Shown here: positions 32,243 to 44,322 of the stretch, one piece after another
Layout: each line of letters starts with the position of its first letter
Position numbering within the stretch: the first letter of the stretch is position 1
Origin: Podospora bellae-mahoneyi
Taxonomy: Eukaryota > Ascomycota > Sordariomycetes > Sordariales > Podosporaceae
Assembly: GCF_035222275.1 (NCBI RefSeq)
Contig: NC_085882.1
Span: forward strand, 999,501-1,063,500
Reading direction: 5' to 3'
DNA length: 64,000 nucleotides
Made by a program: the position numbers and the translations under genes
Notes under the pieces: model-generated
Seen by the model: only the letters and a program-made list of their open reading frames with translations
What the model was told of the DNA's origin: nothing
Databases searched by the model: none

Positions 32243-35200
32243 CTTGGTGGTTTTGTGGGATGAAAGAGTTGGGAGGTTTTGATTCTCGGTCAAAGCTTTG
32301 CCGACAGTGGTCGAGATGTCCAAGGACGTCAGGATCAGGGGAGCTCGAGGTGGCGAAAGATGGATGGGAGCTCGAGAGCACCAGATCTCTCACATGTTTG
32401 GGAAACGTGGAGCTTTAAAACAAACCAGCGTCTGGCCCAGGCGGCGTTTGCTTGATGCAGTGACATGGCTCATGTCTCCATTCCTGGCGTGGAATGGTTG
32501 GAATCCTACCAAGGGCTGTCCCATTTGGGTAGGTTCCGATGGTACCATAAGCCACAATGGGTATAGCGCCATAGCACAGCCCTAGCGATATTCTTGAACG
32601 CGGGGAAGGTCTCCACAGCTAGTGGTGCTGCAAACCCTGCAGAAAACTGGTCCCACTGTTCTGGGTGTCTGGGCTTTGAGCCACCAATTTCCAGTGTGGT
32701 GAGAAACTGTGAACAGCTTCAGGGCGCTTGTTGACCAATCAACACATCAATTCCAAGCGGACTATCTCTTCCAAATAAACAACAATGCCTTTCATCAGCC
32801 TCATTCCAGCCCAGCCAAGCAACGCCAGGCAACACTCCTACAAAGAGCACCGCCGCCCCAAGCACCTGGGCAGCGCTTACACAAAGTCCGGAATAGTGGG
32901 GTCCCGTCGTCAGCAACTGGCGGGGCGGCGCACGACTAGCGCATGCAGCATATCAATGTTAGACTTGACCTTCCTCTTTTCGAGCTGGGCTTCTGAATCA
33001 TAAAAGACTAGAGCCCGATTCCTGTCTTTGATCTCTCAAAACTCACGCTCTCCTTCACCAAGAAGTGGCAATTTCAGGTCTTCATCATTTGTAACCTGGT
33101 GATCCATTGGCCGGTGATTGATCAAGGAGATGGTCCGTGGCTATCCTAGTGGCTGGTGGCAGCTGACCGCGTGTAATTTGCCTTACCCTGACCCTAGCTC
33201 ACAACCTGGAATAGCGTCCGTCTGGGCTCTCATAGGCTCTGGAGATCTTCAAACCCCTGAGAACCCTGATGGGCGGGCCCCGCTGTGAATATCAAACGGC
33301 AGCCAAGCGGGAGCTTTGACGATCAGGGAAAAAAAATAGCAACAGTGGTGATCTCACAGGAAGAGTGCTGACGTTGGTGGAATTCACCGCTTCAGCTCAG
33401 CCAGCCACAAAGTCATACATAATGCAGTCATACCCAGAAGTCGAAAACCACGCATTTTCTGTTGGTGATGACTTGATGCTGCCGTTGGTTCACCATAGAA
33501 CCTCACTGCCTGAAATGTGAACGTCATCGCATTCAAAAGAGGTATCCTTTTTCGACGGTCGAATAAGGTATGGGATATCATGTGTCAACAGTGTCGCCAA
33601 GAAGAAGAATCCAACTCTGGCAAAATAAAGCTTCTTTCACCTCAACTAAACAACATACCTACTGTAAACCAACGACATGCCTACCAAAGTTCCAACGCTG
33701 TTACCAATGCAACATGGTCTGATATCCCATGCAGATTTACCACAGTTCCGGCACTGTTCTACTTGAAAGGACGCATGGGTTATTGCGCCGTGGGAACTGC
33801 TGGTTCGGCTGCATTTGTGAATCGCAAGATATCACCCTTCCAAGGAAAACAACATTGATCACGGTGTTTTTATCAATTTTTGCGGCATAGACCGGTATGC
33901 TGAATCCTTCACCGGAATTGCTGTTGAGGGAGCTGCCTGAGATTCCTGCTGCTGAAGTTTGGTTCCGGTGCCATTTGGCAAGAGTGAACCCCGGCTCCCA
34001 ACATCTTGTTGGTAGAAGTGCATTCATGTAGGAACCTCTTATCAAGCTTCTGAATAAAATCATTGACGGGACTGAATGGGTGCCCCGAGACTGGTTATGT
34101 TAGGGAGTTGGAAATGCAAGTCGCATTTACAGTCAACTGGAACCTGGAAGCCTCCGGATACGTTCAAGAGATCTCCAAATATCTCAACAGAACAAGGCAA
34201 ATGCCACAGCTTGAAGGTATACGAGCGTGTCATGATACAGACTTGGGATTCCCATCGCCGTGGTACTGCCCAAATAAAAAGAAGACGAAATGGGACACAC
34301 TGCCTGCCGTGACTTGGTAATCAAACGTCACATTCCTGCCCTGTGTGATACCCCAGCACCGGTTTTTTCAACATCATAAAACACGCGAAGGCACATGAAA
34401 TGAACCAGAAAGGCAACAGAGCTGCTACGTAGTAGGTATTAGTGCCGGATCACCAACCCATTCCTTGTCTCGGTGATAGCAGGCACTGCACTGGACAGTG
34501 TCTGGCATCGTTCGATCCCCAAGGCCACCACTACCCGAAGACGAGGTGACAGATGCAGACTTAGAAAGGGAAGGCAGTCTGCGTCTGTTCTTCTTCACAT
34601 CATCTTGACACTCTCTTTCCTTCCCTTCCAGGATCTTCTGTCGCTCGGCTCTGTCTCCTGCAATTTCCTACCCTTCTACACCAGTTTACTGGTTCAAAAA
34701 GCAATTTCCCCAGCACCTCCATTCCTGTCCTTCCTGAACATGTTCTTCTTCAATGACTTGAGACCGTGGCGAAGAATCGTCTCCTCCAACTCTCTTGTTT
34801 CCAGCCTCAAAAATGGCAGCCCTTGGCAGTCGGTTCCTCCAACATCGAGAACACTTCATTGTCCTCGGCAATCATTCGCCAATCCTACTACCGTGACCTC
34901 GACAAGGGTCTCAGTGTCCTCCTGGTAGCTTTACATACCAGCAAACATGTTAGTGCACCGTTCCTGCAGTGGGCTTAAAGATGGTAGCTGACAGTTAGTT
35001 CCCGACTAGACACCTGACACATGGCCATCCCTCTTCCCTTCATGCTTCGTTCGCTGCCACAGAGGCTTCCATCTTCAGACATGCCGATTCCCCTTTGCCT
35101 CTGATCACTTCAGGTGGAGCACTACGGGGCTTTGCACTGCAGTTCGCAACGCTCCTTGACCTGGGATCGAGCAGCTACAGGGCTTTGCCATCGTTTGGCA

Positions 35201-36926
35201 GGAACTGTGCTTTGTGTCATACCAAAAGGACGTCCTTGGCACGGGGCCAAGGCAAGGGGGTATATCTTCACACTTTGCTCTCTTTTTGGTGCGTCTGTTC
35301 TTCCCAACCCATCATGCAATGGGGAGGGACTCGATCTCCAAAGCGGAGGCTGACCATCAGGCTTCCAACACAGACCTCCAAAGAAGCCCATTGTCACGAT
35401 CTGCCCTAGGTCAAGCGTTTGCCATCTCTGTTCTCAGCGAGTCCGAAGCCATCTGGCGTGCAATCTCCTGCACACTTGCGAGCGTTTCCCTGCATTGCCG
35501 TCGCTGGAGACGTCTAGCATCCAAGTCATGGCGATGCGATATGTCGACTCGACTTCATCTGCCTGCACGCATGCCTCGGTAAGTACCACCTGCCTCGCTA
35601 TCCAGGGTGCGATGGGCATGAGAAGCTTTGCATTTTGCCCCGACGGGTTAACAAGCCCAACAATTGCCCTCGAAGCCAATCGCCTCTGGTTAAGTCACAG
35701 GCACCCGTCCACCACCTGCAGCACCTCGTGAACCACCAAGCGGGGGGCAGACGACACCATGTCTTTGCCTGTCATCTCTCAGCAAGGCCTTTTGAAGCAG
35801 TGGATCCTGAACCAAGATTTTACTGACCGGCCTCCTTTGCTTGCAATTCGTCTTGGGCCTGTGCACTTGCTACCTTGAGAGGTCGACATTCACGCCCGCC
35901 ATCACCACTTCGACTGCTCACAAAGTTGCCTTTACAGATGATGGCCACGTCGGAAGCCTGTACAGTCTCTCGACGAAACTCGCCTCTAGACATTCACCCA
36001 TTGCATGTTCTTCTCGGTCGCAACATCAAGCTCGACACCCAGTTTTGGGTCCAAGATATACTCGGCATCTCCAATCTACCCGCAGCCACCCTTGTGCTCG
36101 CACAAGACATACCTTCATAAGGGGCCTCTTTTGGGGACCGAGAGCTTCCCATCGTGGATTTGTCATTCAAGGTGGGTCGCTGATGACTACAGCGCCTGTC
36201 TCTGTTCCCAAGTGCGTCGTCGGCCACCGCATAGACATTCCGTCTCAGGTATCTCTCCGATGTTAGGTCGACAGCTTCTGTCTTCTTCATCATATCACAC
36301 CAGGTTTTCGAGGCGGCGGGCAAGCAGTCGAGATGTCTGAAACCATCAAAGTTGACCACAGCAGCCACCATGGCTCCCTCCTTGGAGAGTTAGCCGGTAC
36401 CCCAAGAAGAGGCTCCAGCGCGAGGGTCTGGCCTGCAAGAGCTTCGCCAGTTGCTTGGTGGTACGGCCTGGGGTGTTGGGATGACTGCATGGTTCTCCGG
36501 ATCCAGCACGACCAGCACGTTACCTGTGCGCGCGAGCGAGCGAGCGAGATAGGGAGAGGGTCAAGTTTGTGGTGGTGTGGGAGCCGTTGAAAAAGTCTTG
36601 GGCTTGCTGTGTTCGGGTGCCTCTTCGGTTAAGGAATAGTGTTATCAACATAGTTAGTGACATTTTGGGGTCTCATGCCTGTGTGTCTAGGCTTGCTGTG
36701 AAAGTGATGATGAGCTGACCATCCAAAATGCCAACAATTTCCGTTGTCGTGTTGCCTTCAGCTGTGTGGAACCATTGCACCATCACTCTACCAGTCGCTG
36801 GGATCATGTAGTCCCTCCTTCAAGTCTTCAATGTCATCATTTATGTACCATTGTTCCAACGTAAATACATTTCTCTTCTGTCCTTTGGCCCTCTAGCCGT
36901 CCTGTAACCCCGGCTTCTTGCTGTCT
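32243..36926. other. Long gene-poor region, 4.7 kb
   Basis: No intact gene is recognised. Coding-like pieces occur on both strands, for example the minus frame 33737-34063, the plus frame 34063-34320 and plus frames around 34473-34928 and 35841-36266. None has a family, and their frames do not connect by clear splice signals. Composition is ordinary and not AT-rich. An imperfect CGAG-repeat (GCGCGAGCGAGCGAGCGAG) lies at about 36528-36547. Confidence 0.4.
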
Positions 36927-39648
36927 TTACAAATGCGCCCTCCCCTCCAACGTCCTCCTCTTCTTCTTCTCCCTCTGACTTCTCTCCAGCACCCTCTCCT
37001 CCTCCGCACTCAACCTAGCCGGCGCATTCAACCCCTTGGCCTTCTTCCCCCCATCCACCCCCCTCACGGCCTCCTCCCACAGCTTCTGCCCCAGCTCATC
37101 CGTTAACCGGATCACTCGTGTACTCACCGTCGCCCCATCCCGTCTGTTCTTCCCCTCCCTCCTGCTCGAGGCAATTTTTTCGGTAAAGTCCCACAGTTTC
37201 CCCGACGCGGTCAAGTTACCCGTCACCTCATCTCTCCTCGGCCTCCACTCGGGCGACACCCGGAGCCTCGGGGGGATCCTCGAGTCTTTAGACCTGACCA
37301 CCTGGATGATCCCCTCCTCCTCAAACCGCTGGTACGAGTTCTTGAGCGTTTCCTTGTTTACGGCTTCAAAGTAGGAGAGGTCGCCTTGGTGGTAGAGGGT
37401 TTTGCCCAACTGTCGAACAAATGTTAGCAAGCTGGTGGGAGGAGAAGGGGGGAGGGGGAAAAACATACAAACTGAGCCGAATCCTGCGCCCGGGAGACTT
37501 GGATCCAGACGTCATCTTTTTGTCCCAGGGGCGGCGTCAAACCCATCAGCGAGACGGCTGCCAACCAAGAGGCTTCGATAAACGGCCAGATGAGGAAGCA
37601 GTAAAAGTCGTAATTCTCTCGGCCGGCTGCGCGCTCCGCGTCGGAGAGGCCAATCTTGGTTATGTTCCGCTGCTCGTCGCGCTCAATCATGATGATGTTG
37701 TCCGCCTCAAGGCCGGCGAGGGTGCGCTCGAGGTTCACCTGGAGGCCTTCGCCGCTGTAAATAAACTCGCCGCGGAAGAGGGAGGAGAGGAAGAGGACTT
37801 GGTCGCGGAGCTCCTTGTAGGGTATATCCTGGATAGCCGGGCCACCCCCTTGCTTGACCTTTGTGTAGAGCGCTGCTGCGACCAAGGCTTCCGAAATAAA
37901 AAGGTGGATGGTCATGTTGCGGTAAAAGGAGAGCTGGAAGCGGTCGACGGCGTAGTAGGTCGGTTCGGCGAGGCCTTCGACCACGCCGACGAGGTCTTTC
38001 CCGAGGACTTCGAGCCCGCGTTCGATGACGTCCGAGAGGGGGAGGTTGCCAAAGTGGGCGACGCGGCCGCCTTTGGCCCTGACCCTTTCCGTGAGCCACT
38101 CCACCCGGCGGATGAGTTCGGCCCGGCCGACGCCGCGGCCTCGGAGGGTGAGGAGGACGGTGCCGATGAGGGCGGTGGGCATGACGACCGAGACGTCGTT
38201 GATGTCTGCCAGGACCTTGTAACCAAGCGTTCGAAGCAGTTTTTGCCTGACGACCTGGTTCTTGGTGTCTGTCCAATCGACGTGGATAGCAGACGGGACC
38301 TTGCTCAGCCTGCTGACCTTGTCATCGATGAACCCCCTTAAACTCCACGGCTCATGAAACCTCACGTCCACCCTCCCCAGCCTCAAGCTCAGCACATTCG
38401 ACCCCCCCGACAAGAAATCCGCCAAGTTCTCCTTCTTCTTGGGCACGCCAAGCAACTCGGTGACATAGCCCTCCGTCTCGATAACCTTGTCATACTGCGT
38501 CGAAACCGGACAGATGATCGCATCCTCGACCCTCCCACTCAGCAAGCTATCCAACACAAAGCTCAAGATCCCAAACTTTGGGGGCAGCAGCTTCCCCGTC
38601 CTCGACCGCCCCCCCTCGATAAAACACTCCAGATTATACCCCCCCTGCAACAAGACATCAATATACGCCTGCACCAGCGTCGTATAAAGCTGATCGTCTC
38701 CAAAGCTCCTCCTGATATACATGGCCCCCGCATGCTGCAAGAAGCTGCCCACCAGGGGAAAGTTCAGATTATCCCCCGCCACCACCACCGGCAGCGCCAG
38801 CCCCAGCCGATAACACAGCAACTGCTGCGCAACATAATCCACATGCGACCTGTGACACGGCAGGAAAATAATACTCTGTTTCTTCTTCTCCGCCTCCTCG
38901 GCCACATTCCTCAGCCTCAACACCTCCTCGCTAGAGACGTGGATGCCCTGGTGGTACGCCCTCAGCAACAACTGCGTGACGAGGTAGTACGCTCCGCGGA
39001 TGAAAGTCTTGCTCTCAAACTTGCAAATCATGTTATCCGTCAGGTGCTCGGCGACTTCTTGTAAGCCCTGGACCAACTCGGCGCGTCTCTTGGCTTTTCT
39101 GATCTCGTATTCCCTGCCTGAACTTGAGGGTGGGAGGAGGCCTTGTTTTTCCTCTACCGAAATGCGCAGGTCGGCGAGCTGGGCGATTTTGGTTTGGAGG
39201 ACGGTGGCGGACATGACTTGGGTTTTGATGTGCTCGGAGAAGCCGTTGTAGAAGATTGGCTGGCCGATCACTTCGTCGTAGGCGCGCCAGCCTGTTCCGG
39301 ACACGTAGAGGGAGACATCGCGGAGGAAGCTGGACCAGGAGGTGTCAGTGCTTGGGGAGGGGAGGAAGGAGATTGCCGAGGGGGATGGGGTGGGGAGGTC
39401 GGACATGGTTGGTTGGTGACGATGGCCGTGGTGAAGAGGGGGAAGAAGGGGGAAGAGGGAAAAGGGAAAGACAAGGCGTACCGTAACGGCTCGGAGCGGA
39501 AGCGGGCTACGTTCTTCATCAACGCCTCGTCTTTTTCATCTTTGTCTTTGGGGGGCTCGACGAATCCACTTGGTTGAAGTGTAATTCTGTCGCCGAGGAT
39601 GCGCAGGTCTGGGGCCGAGTCGTGGCGGTCGCGGTCGTCGGGGGCCAT
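36927..39648 (-). CDS. Glycerol-3-phosphate/DHAP acyltransferase, PlsB type
   Basis: This enzyme transfers an acyl chain to glycerol-3-phosphate or dihydroxyacetone phosphate, the first step of glycerolipid synthesis. Three exons (39482-39648, 37469-39329, 36927-37409) give 836 residues. Intron one is 152 nt (GTACGC donor, CACTGAC branch, CCAG) and intron two is 59 nt (GTATGT donor, GCTAAC branch, ACAG), and the phases fit exactly. Acyltransferase block I is CHRSHVD (His215, Asp220), block II includes GDNLNFPLVG, block III is FIEGGRSRTGK (about 292-302) and block IV includes CPVSTQYDKV. These signatures match the PlsB/GNPAT/GPAM group and not the yeast Gat1/Gat2 group. No strong N-terminal targeting signal is obvious; the C-terminal half is helical with hydrophobic segments. 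It is divergent from POP4. Substrate choice between G3P and DHAP cannot be read. Confidence 0.9.
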
Positions 39649-40406
39649 TTTCGGTGAGAGGATCGGTGTTCTAGGGAGAAAGTCGTCTTTCGCGCGCTTG
39701 TGGTTGGTGTATGGGAGGTGTAAGTGGCGTTCTTGAAGGAGGGATGTTCGAATCGCGGGACAGCGGGACACAAGACTATGTCTCTAGAGCTATCTTTCAC
39801 ACGGAAACGCTTTTCCTTGTTGTCAAAACAGAGGAATTGGGTTTCGATTCGGACTGAGAGAAGAGACGGCGCAAAAAATTAAGATGTTCAAGAGAGGTGG
39901 ATCAGCTTTGATATGACTTCATCCACCGTCACTTGTCAACAGCAACAACAGAAGCACGTGAAGAAAGCCAGCAAAAACAAGAGATTCACGGGGACGACAG
40001 ACACTTTCCAGGTGGGAATATGCCGTTGCTTCCCGAGGCAGGGCACATGTGGCACAGTGGCACACACACTGAGTGCCCAAAGCCTGGCCTGGAGCTCGGA
40101 AGGGCGCCCGGCAGGGGATCCAGGCTCAAGGTGCTTTAGCGGGGACGCCACTTGTTTCCCCGGTGGGGAGGGAGGGGGAGGTAAAGTTGGGGAAGAGGGG
40201 CCGAAGCAGCGAATAAGTGAGCTGTGATTGGCTCACATGCTAAATTTCTCCAGCACCCAAGCTTTTTGGCGTGAACTGCCCGAGCTGCCCCAATTGGATC
40301 TCCACGCAAAAAAAGTCATCCACTGTCACAATCGCATTCTCCAACCCAAGAATTGGAATTGCATCACCATCCATCCACTGTGACACATACATCCAGTCGC
40401 ATCACG
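39649..40406. promoter_or_regulatory. Divergent promoter, acyltransferase and POP4
   Basis: A 758-base gap lies between two diverging start codons and must carry both promoters. Overlapping open frames in it are shadows. No binding site is named. Confidence 0.45.
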
Positions 40407-41111
40407 ATGATAGTCCCAACGAAAAAGGACCACCAGTCCATAGCAGCCGACCTCCTCAACCGCGCCTTCGAGCCAGAAGAAGCAACCAAGATCCTCACCG
40501 AGAAAGTCATCCAGCGACCCCTCTTCCTCTGCCCGACCTCCCCCCCTCCGGCCGATGCCCGTCGCGCCCGACATCTCGCGGCGAAAAGAGCGAAAGAACA
40601 GCGCCGAGCAAAGGCACTCAAACCCAAGCCCGTCTCAGCCACCCAGCGAAAAAAGCAAGGCCTCTACCAAATCCCAAAAGAAGGACAGAAATACGCCCTC
40701 TTCGAACCGCTACATAACCTATGGCTAGGCTACATTCGAGAAATCCTCGGAAGCGAAGTCTACACCGGAGGAGAAGCCGCCGCTGCTAAGCTCGCCAGCG
40801 CTGACTTCCACGGCGCCGGGGTCGAGGTGGTGAGAAGTGGGTGCGTCAGTCGGGTTGGCATCAAGGGGATTGTGGTCAAGGACGGGAAGTTTGCGTTTGA
40901 GTTGATAACGGTGAAGAACAAGGTCAAGGTGGTGCCGAAGGAGGGGACGATTTTTCGAGTCGAGGTGCCGGTGCCGGTGATTACCAAGACGGGAGAAGAA
41001 GAGAAAAAGGAGTCGAGAATGGTGTTTGAGCTTCATGGGGATCAGTTCCAGTTTCGATCGGCGGATAGGGCGACGAGGAAATTTAGGGCGCACTTTTCAA
41101 AGACACTTTAG
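40407..41111 (+). CDS. POP4: RNase P/MRP subunit Pop4 (p29)
   Basis: This is a protein subunit shared by RNase P (tRNA 5' maturation) and RNase MRP (rRNA processing), nuclear and nucleolar. The 234-residue frame has no intron. The start at 40407 (MIVPTKKDH) is preferred to the ATG 18 codons earlier, whose extra residues are His- and Ser-rich and UTR-like. The N-terminal half is basic and helical (RRARHLAAKRAKEQRRAK). The C-terminal half has the Rpp29 beta-barrel order: LHNLWLGYIREIL, then the ADFHGAGVEVVRSGC segment, GIKGIVVKD, then a segment ending PKEGTIFRVEVP, and a final strand set ending FRAHFSKTL. Length matches the family. Confidence 0.88.
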   Translation: MIVPTKKDHQSIAADLLNRAFEPEEATKILTEKVIQRPLFLCPTSPPPADARRARHLAAKRAKEQRRAKALKPKPVSATQRKKQGLYQIPKEGQKYALFEPLHNLWLGYIREILGSEVYTGGEAAAAKLASADFHGAGVEVVRSGCVSRVGIKGIVVKDGKFAFELITVKNKVKVVPKEGTIFRVEVPVPVITKTGEEEKKESRMVFELHGDQFQFRSADRATRKFRAHFSKTL

Positions 41112-41620
41112 GTTTTGGGAGATGACTGTGATCGTGTGGGTTAAACTCGATTACATTCTGGCTATGAATGGCCTGGCGTTCTAAGGCCTGTAAGGAGATG
41201 TAGCTATATATCCCAGCCTCTAGTACTAAAGGTGTGTCGCTCCTTTCATTCATTCATCTCAAGCCATTATAAACTTACACATCAACTACAGTCAAGGAGA
41301 CGATGAGACGCTGCCACCGCACACAGTTATCTCTCACATGGTCTGCGGTTGGCCAGATGGGCTCAGCAAGAGGGAGGGTGGAGAGGCATGGTTTTTAACA
41401 AGAAACCAGGCCACGCTGTCTACCTAGTCGAGACTGAGGAGCAGATGCATAATGTTTTGCGACCACAACAGTTTCGACACCCAGCAGTAGCAGTCAGGGG
41501 AAAGCAAAGACCATCTTGGTAAAGCTTCCTTCACCACGACCAGGCACATCAACCCGCCAGCAAGCAAGCGAGGATGGCGATCGTGAATGGCGAAAGCTGG
41601 TCGACAAGAACGGTCCAGTC
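41112..41620. other. Spacer downstream of POP4
   Basis: No gene is recognised. The left part is the likely POP4 3' untranslated region. Confidence 0.5.
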
Positions 41621-41959
41621 TCATCCACGCTGTGGCGCTCTTCGATCCGACTGCGCCGCGTTGTACAAGACCGACAAAGCACTGGGGTTTGACACAGCAA
41701 GATGTGCTGTGGCGTTGAAAATAAAGCTTGGGTCGCGGGTAGGGTCACCGACGGTCGAGGCCCCGGCAATGGGGGGAGCATCATGGATTGGATTGATGGG
41801 TTTGGAGACATTTTGCGAGTTTGATGTGCGAGAGAATTTATACGCGACTCCTGGTTGTTTGGGGAGGCAGAATGGGGAGGATGGGTATAGATGGGTATAT
41901 CTAGACTGCCCACCGCCGGCGTTTGGGGGTGGGGTCTGAATTTGATTTGGTTCACTCAC
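41621..41959 (-). CDS. Doubtful small ORF, 112 aa
   Basis: A Pro-, Asn- and Ser-rich frame beginning MSEPNQIQTPPPN. Composition could be that of a small disordered protein, but frames on the opposite strand (41574-41939) and in another minus frame (41494-41955) are also open over the same DNA, so openness alone means little. No family is recognised. Confidence 0.28.
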   Translation of the reverse strand: MSEPNQIQTPPPNAGGGQSRYTHLYPSSPFCLPKQPGVAYKFSRTSNSQNVSKPINPIHDAPPIAGASTVGDPTRDPSFIFNATAHLAVSNPSALSVLYNAAQSDRRAPQRG

Positions 41960-42119
41960 TCAACACGCGCTCATTTTCTCATTCTCTCGCAGTCGGTTAT
42001 CAACTGCAACTCGCAGCTGGTCTGCCATTCTATCGTTATTTTATTTTTTTTTTGTTTGTTTTTTTTGAATCCGCTCTTTCACCGGTTATTCACTTGATAC
42101 TTACCATCTATCCGCCAAA
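41960..42119 (+). promoter_or_regulatory. Promoter and leader of secreted glycoprotein gene
   Basis: A pyrimidine-rich stretch (T-runs at 42042-42066) precedes the start codon by about 60 bases, a common layout of filamentous fungal promoters. The ATG context is CCAAAATGA. Confidence 0.4.
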
Positions 42120-42701
42120 ATGAAGTTCTCCCCAACCCTCCTCTTGCTGTCAATGACCTCCCCCCTCGCATTGGCTATCGCCTCCCATCAAGACAACCCC
42201 GCCGTCCCTGCCCCCTCTGGCTCTGGTACTCCTGTCCTGCGTCGCTCTGGCGCGGGTGACACGACAGTCAACGCCCGCCAGCGTCGCGCTATGCTTCGAA
42301 TGCGGCAACCGGGGACGGCCGATGATGAGGCTGTCGCTTACACGACTGAGGCAGCAGCGCCTGCCAGTACTACCGAACCCCCAGTTGAGGAGGATGTGAC
42401 CGAGGAGGAAGAATGTGTAGATGTTGAAGTCCCGGATCTTGCGAACGGCACGCTGCCTCTCAATGGGACAGAAGGGGGGAACGGGACGGCGAACGGGACG
42501 ACGTTGTCGGAGCAGGAGTTGAAGATCAAGAGGATGGTCAGGGTCAAGCTGCCGGATTATAGACGGGATGGGGAGGGGGTCAAGGAGAGGGATGCTGAGG
42601 CTGAGCTGGGGGTAAGTTATCACCTGGTAGACGAATGAAGATCGAGAGCTGACGAGATGAAATAGTTGACTGCTTCGATTGCCAAGCTGCTGAGGTGGTA
42701 G
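42120..42701 (+). CDS. Small secreted protein with clustered N-glycosylation sites
   Basis: Two exons (42120-42611 and 42666-42701) flank a 54-nt intron with a textbook GTAAGT donor, GCTGAC branch and ATAG acceptor in phase 0, giving 175 residues. The N-terminus (MKFSPTLLLLSMTSPLALAIA) is a signal peptide. The middle is Ala/Thr/Pro-rich, then acidic (EEDVTEEEECVDVEV). Next come four Asn-Gly-Thr sequons within about 20 residues. The C-terminus is basic and ends in a short amphipathic helix supplied by exon two (TASIAKLLRW). Only one cysteine remains after the signal. No family is recognised; a cell-wall or surface role is an inference. Confidence 0.65.
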
Positions 42702-43086
42702 ATACTCTACGACCCGGTTTTGGGGTCGTGATTGTACGATAGGGACGACAGCATGTCTGGATATCGGCATACAGGACGGTGACACTGAAGGATGTAATAT
42801 GATTGCATGGAAAGGAGTTTTGCACATGGATTTGTCCTCACCTAGACCCGTAACAAGCAACGCTGGTCGTGACCAAAAAAAGAAAAAAAAGAGAAAGAGA
42901 AAAAAAAGAAAAAAAAAAAGAAACAGAACCAAAAGCCTAGAAATCGTACATCTATCTCCATCTCTATCGTGAAAATGTCTCGCTTCGCTGTCTATACCCC
43001 CCCCCCGCTGTAAGCTCAAACTCCCTACTCCAACATGTGTGCCAAAAGACATAAAATGATGCCCACCCAATATTTTCTTCTCTGCC
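42702..43086. other. Convergent 3' spacer with A/G-rich tract
   Basis: The spacer lies between two converging genes. An A-rich tract interrupted by G (about 42872-42925) and a C11 run near 42998-43008 lie here. No gene. Confidence 0.6.
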
Positions 43087-44322
43087 TTATTCCTCCTTCC
43101 CCCCCTGGGGCTCCAAAATAATATTATCAATCAACCTCACCGCCGGCCCCCCACTGTGCCCCAAATCTTCCCCCTCCCTCGCCTTCTCAACAGGCAACAT
43201 CTTGATCGCCCCACTCAAAATCCCCCCCCTCGCCGGGTCAACCTCCTCAATCTCCTCCATAGTATCCGGATCCGCCAGCGAGATGTAATCAACCTCAAAC
43301 CTCACCCTCTCCTCCACCCCCTTCCCCTCCTCCTCCCTCTTCACCTCCTCCACCACCCCCTCCGCAGCCCTCAAAATCCGCCCCCTCTTCCTCCCCCCCC
43401 TTTTATACTCGCCCTCCGCCGCTTTCAACGCCCGATAGAGCACCGTCGCCTTTTGTCTCCTCCTCTCCCCAAGATAAACATTCCTCGAACTCAACGCCAA
43501 CCCATCCTTTTCATCCCGTTCCGTCCTCCCAATCACAACCTCGATCGGCATCATAAAATCCCTCACCAACCTTTTTATGACGACCGTCTGCTGCACATCC
43601 TTCTGCCCGAAATAAACCCTCTCCGGCTGCACAACATTGAACAGCTTCATGCACACCGTCGCGACCCCCCTGAAGAAAGTCGGCCTCGTCCTCCCCTCCA
43701 GCAGCTCGCCCACCGGCGTGATGGTGACAAAACTGCCCTTGCTGTCGACCTCCTGACCGGGAAATCCGCCGGGGTACATCTCTTTTGTGCTCGGGGCAAA
43801 CACCGCAGAGATACGGCCTAGGTTATCACCGTCGTCGGCGAGTTCCCTGTCGAGTTTCACTAGTTGAGCCACGTCGCTGTCCCAGGTCTGCGGGTACGAG
43901 TCCAAGTCTTCGGATATGCCGAACTGGGCGGGGTTGACGTAGATTGATACCACGACGTGGTGGTTTTCTCTTGCGGCTCGACGGATGAGGGAGAGGTGGC
44001 CTGAGTGGAGGGCGCCCATCGTGGGCACGAGGGCGACGGTGCGGTGGTCGAGGAGGTGGGGGCGGCGCCAGAGGCGGACGGAGGAGGTGGTGCGGAGGAG
44101 GCGGATGGGGGAGGAGGGGAGTTTTTCCAGGCCTCCTTTTGAGGAGGAGGAACACGACGAGGCCATGGTGCGGGAAGTGACTTTCGGGATGACGGTACAG
44201 GATCGGGAGACGGCGCGTGAGGTTGTCGTCGGGAAGGTCGTGGAGAAAGCGGTGGTGATGATAGCGGGGCGGAGGAGGACTGTGTGCCGGATTAGGGCGG
44301 CGGCGTTTGCTGTGGGAGGCAT
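43087..44322 (-). CDS. PAN6: Pantoate-beta-alanine ligase (pantothenate synthetase)
   Basis: This enzyme joins pantoate and beta-alanine with ATP to give pantothenate, the precursor of coenzyme A. The single-exon frame encodes 411 residues, longer than bacterial PanC (about 280) because of an N-terminal extension of some 90 residues and lysine/glutamate-rich inserts. The ATP-binding HIGH-like motif is VPTMGALHSGH (residues 99-109). Further signatures are SIYVNPAQFG, the RPTFFRGVATV loop, YFGQKDVQQ and the KMSKS-equivalent region LALSSRNVYL. The N-terminus is rich in Ser, Thr and Arg with few acids, so mitochondrial targeting is possible. It is convergent with the secreted glycoprotein gene. 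Confidence 0.93.
   Translation of the reverse strand: MPPTANAAALIRHTVLLRPAIITTAFSTTFPTTTSRAVSRSCTVIPKVTSRTMASSCSSSSKGGLEKLPSSPIRLLRTTSSVRLWRRPHLLDHRTVALVPTMGALHSGHLSLIRRAARENHHVVVSIYVNPAQFGISEDLDSYPQTWDSDVAQLVKLDRELADDGDNLGRISAVFAPSTKEMYPGGFPGQEVDSKGSFVTITPVGELLEGRTRPTFFRGVATVCMKLFNVVQPERVYFGQKDVQQTVVIKRLVRDFMMPIEVVIGRTERDEKDGLALSSRNVYLGERRRQKATVLYRALKAAEGEYKRGGRKRGRILRAAEGVVEEVKREEEGKGVEERVRFEVDYISLADPDTMEEIEEVDPARGGILSGAIKMLPVEKAREGEDLGHSGGPAVRLIDNIILEPQGGKEE

Noticed and set aside
37421-38341. Long plus-strand open frame opposite the acyltransferase gene
   Set aside because: It is the antisense shadow of a strongly supported gene; its composition is Asp/Val/Gly-rich as expected from antisense codons.
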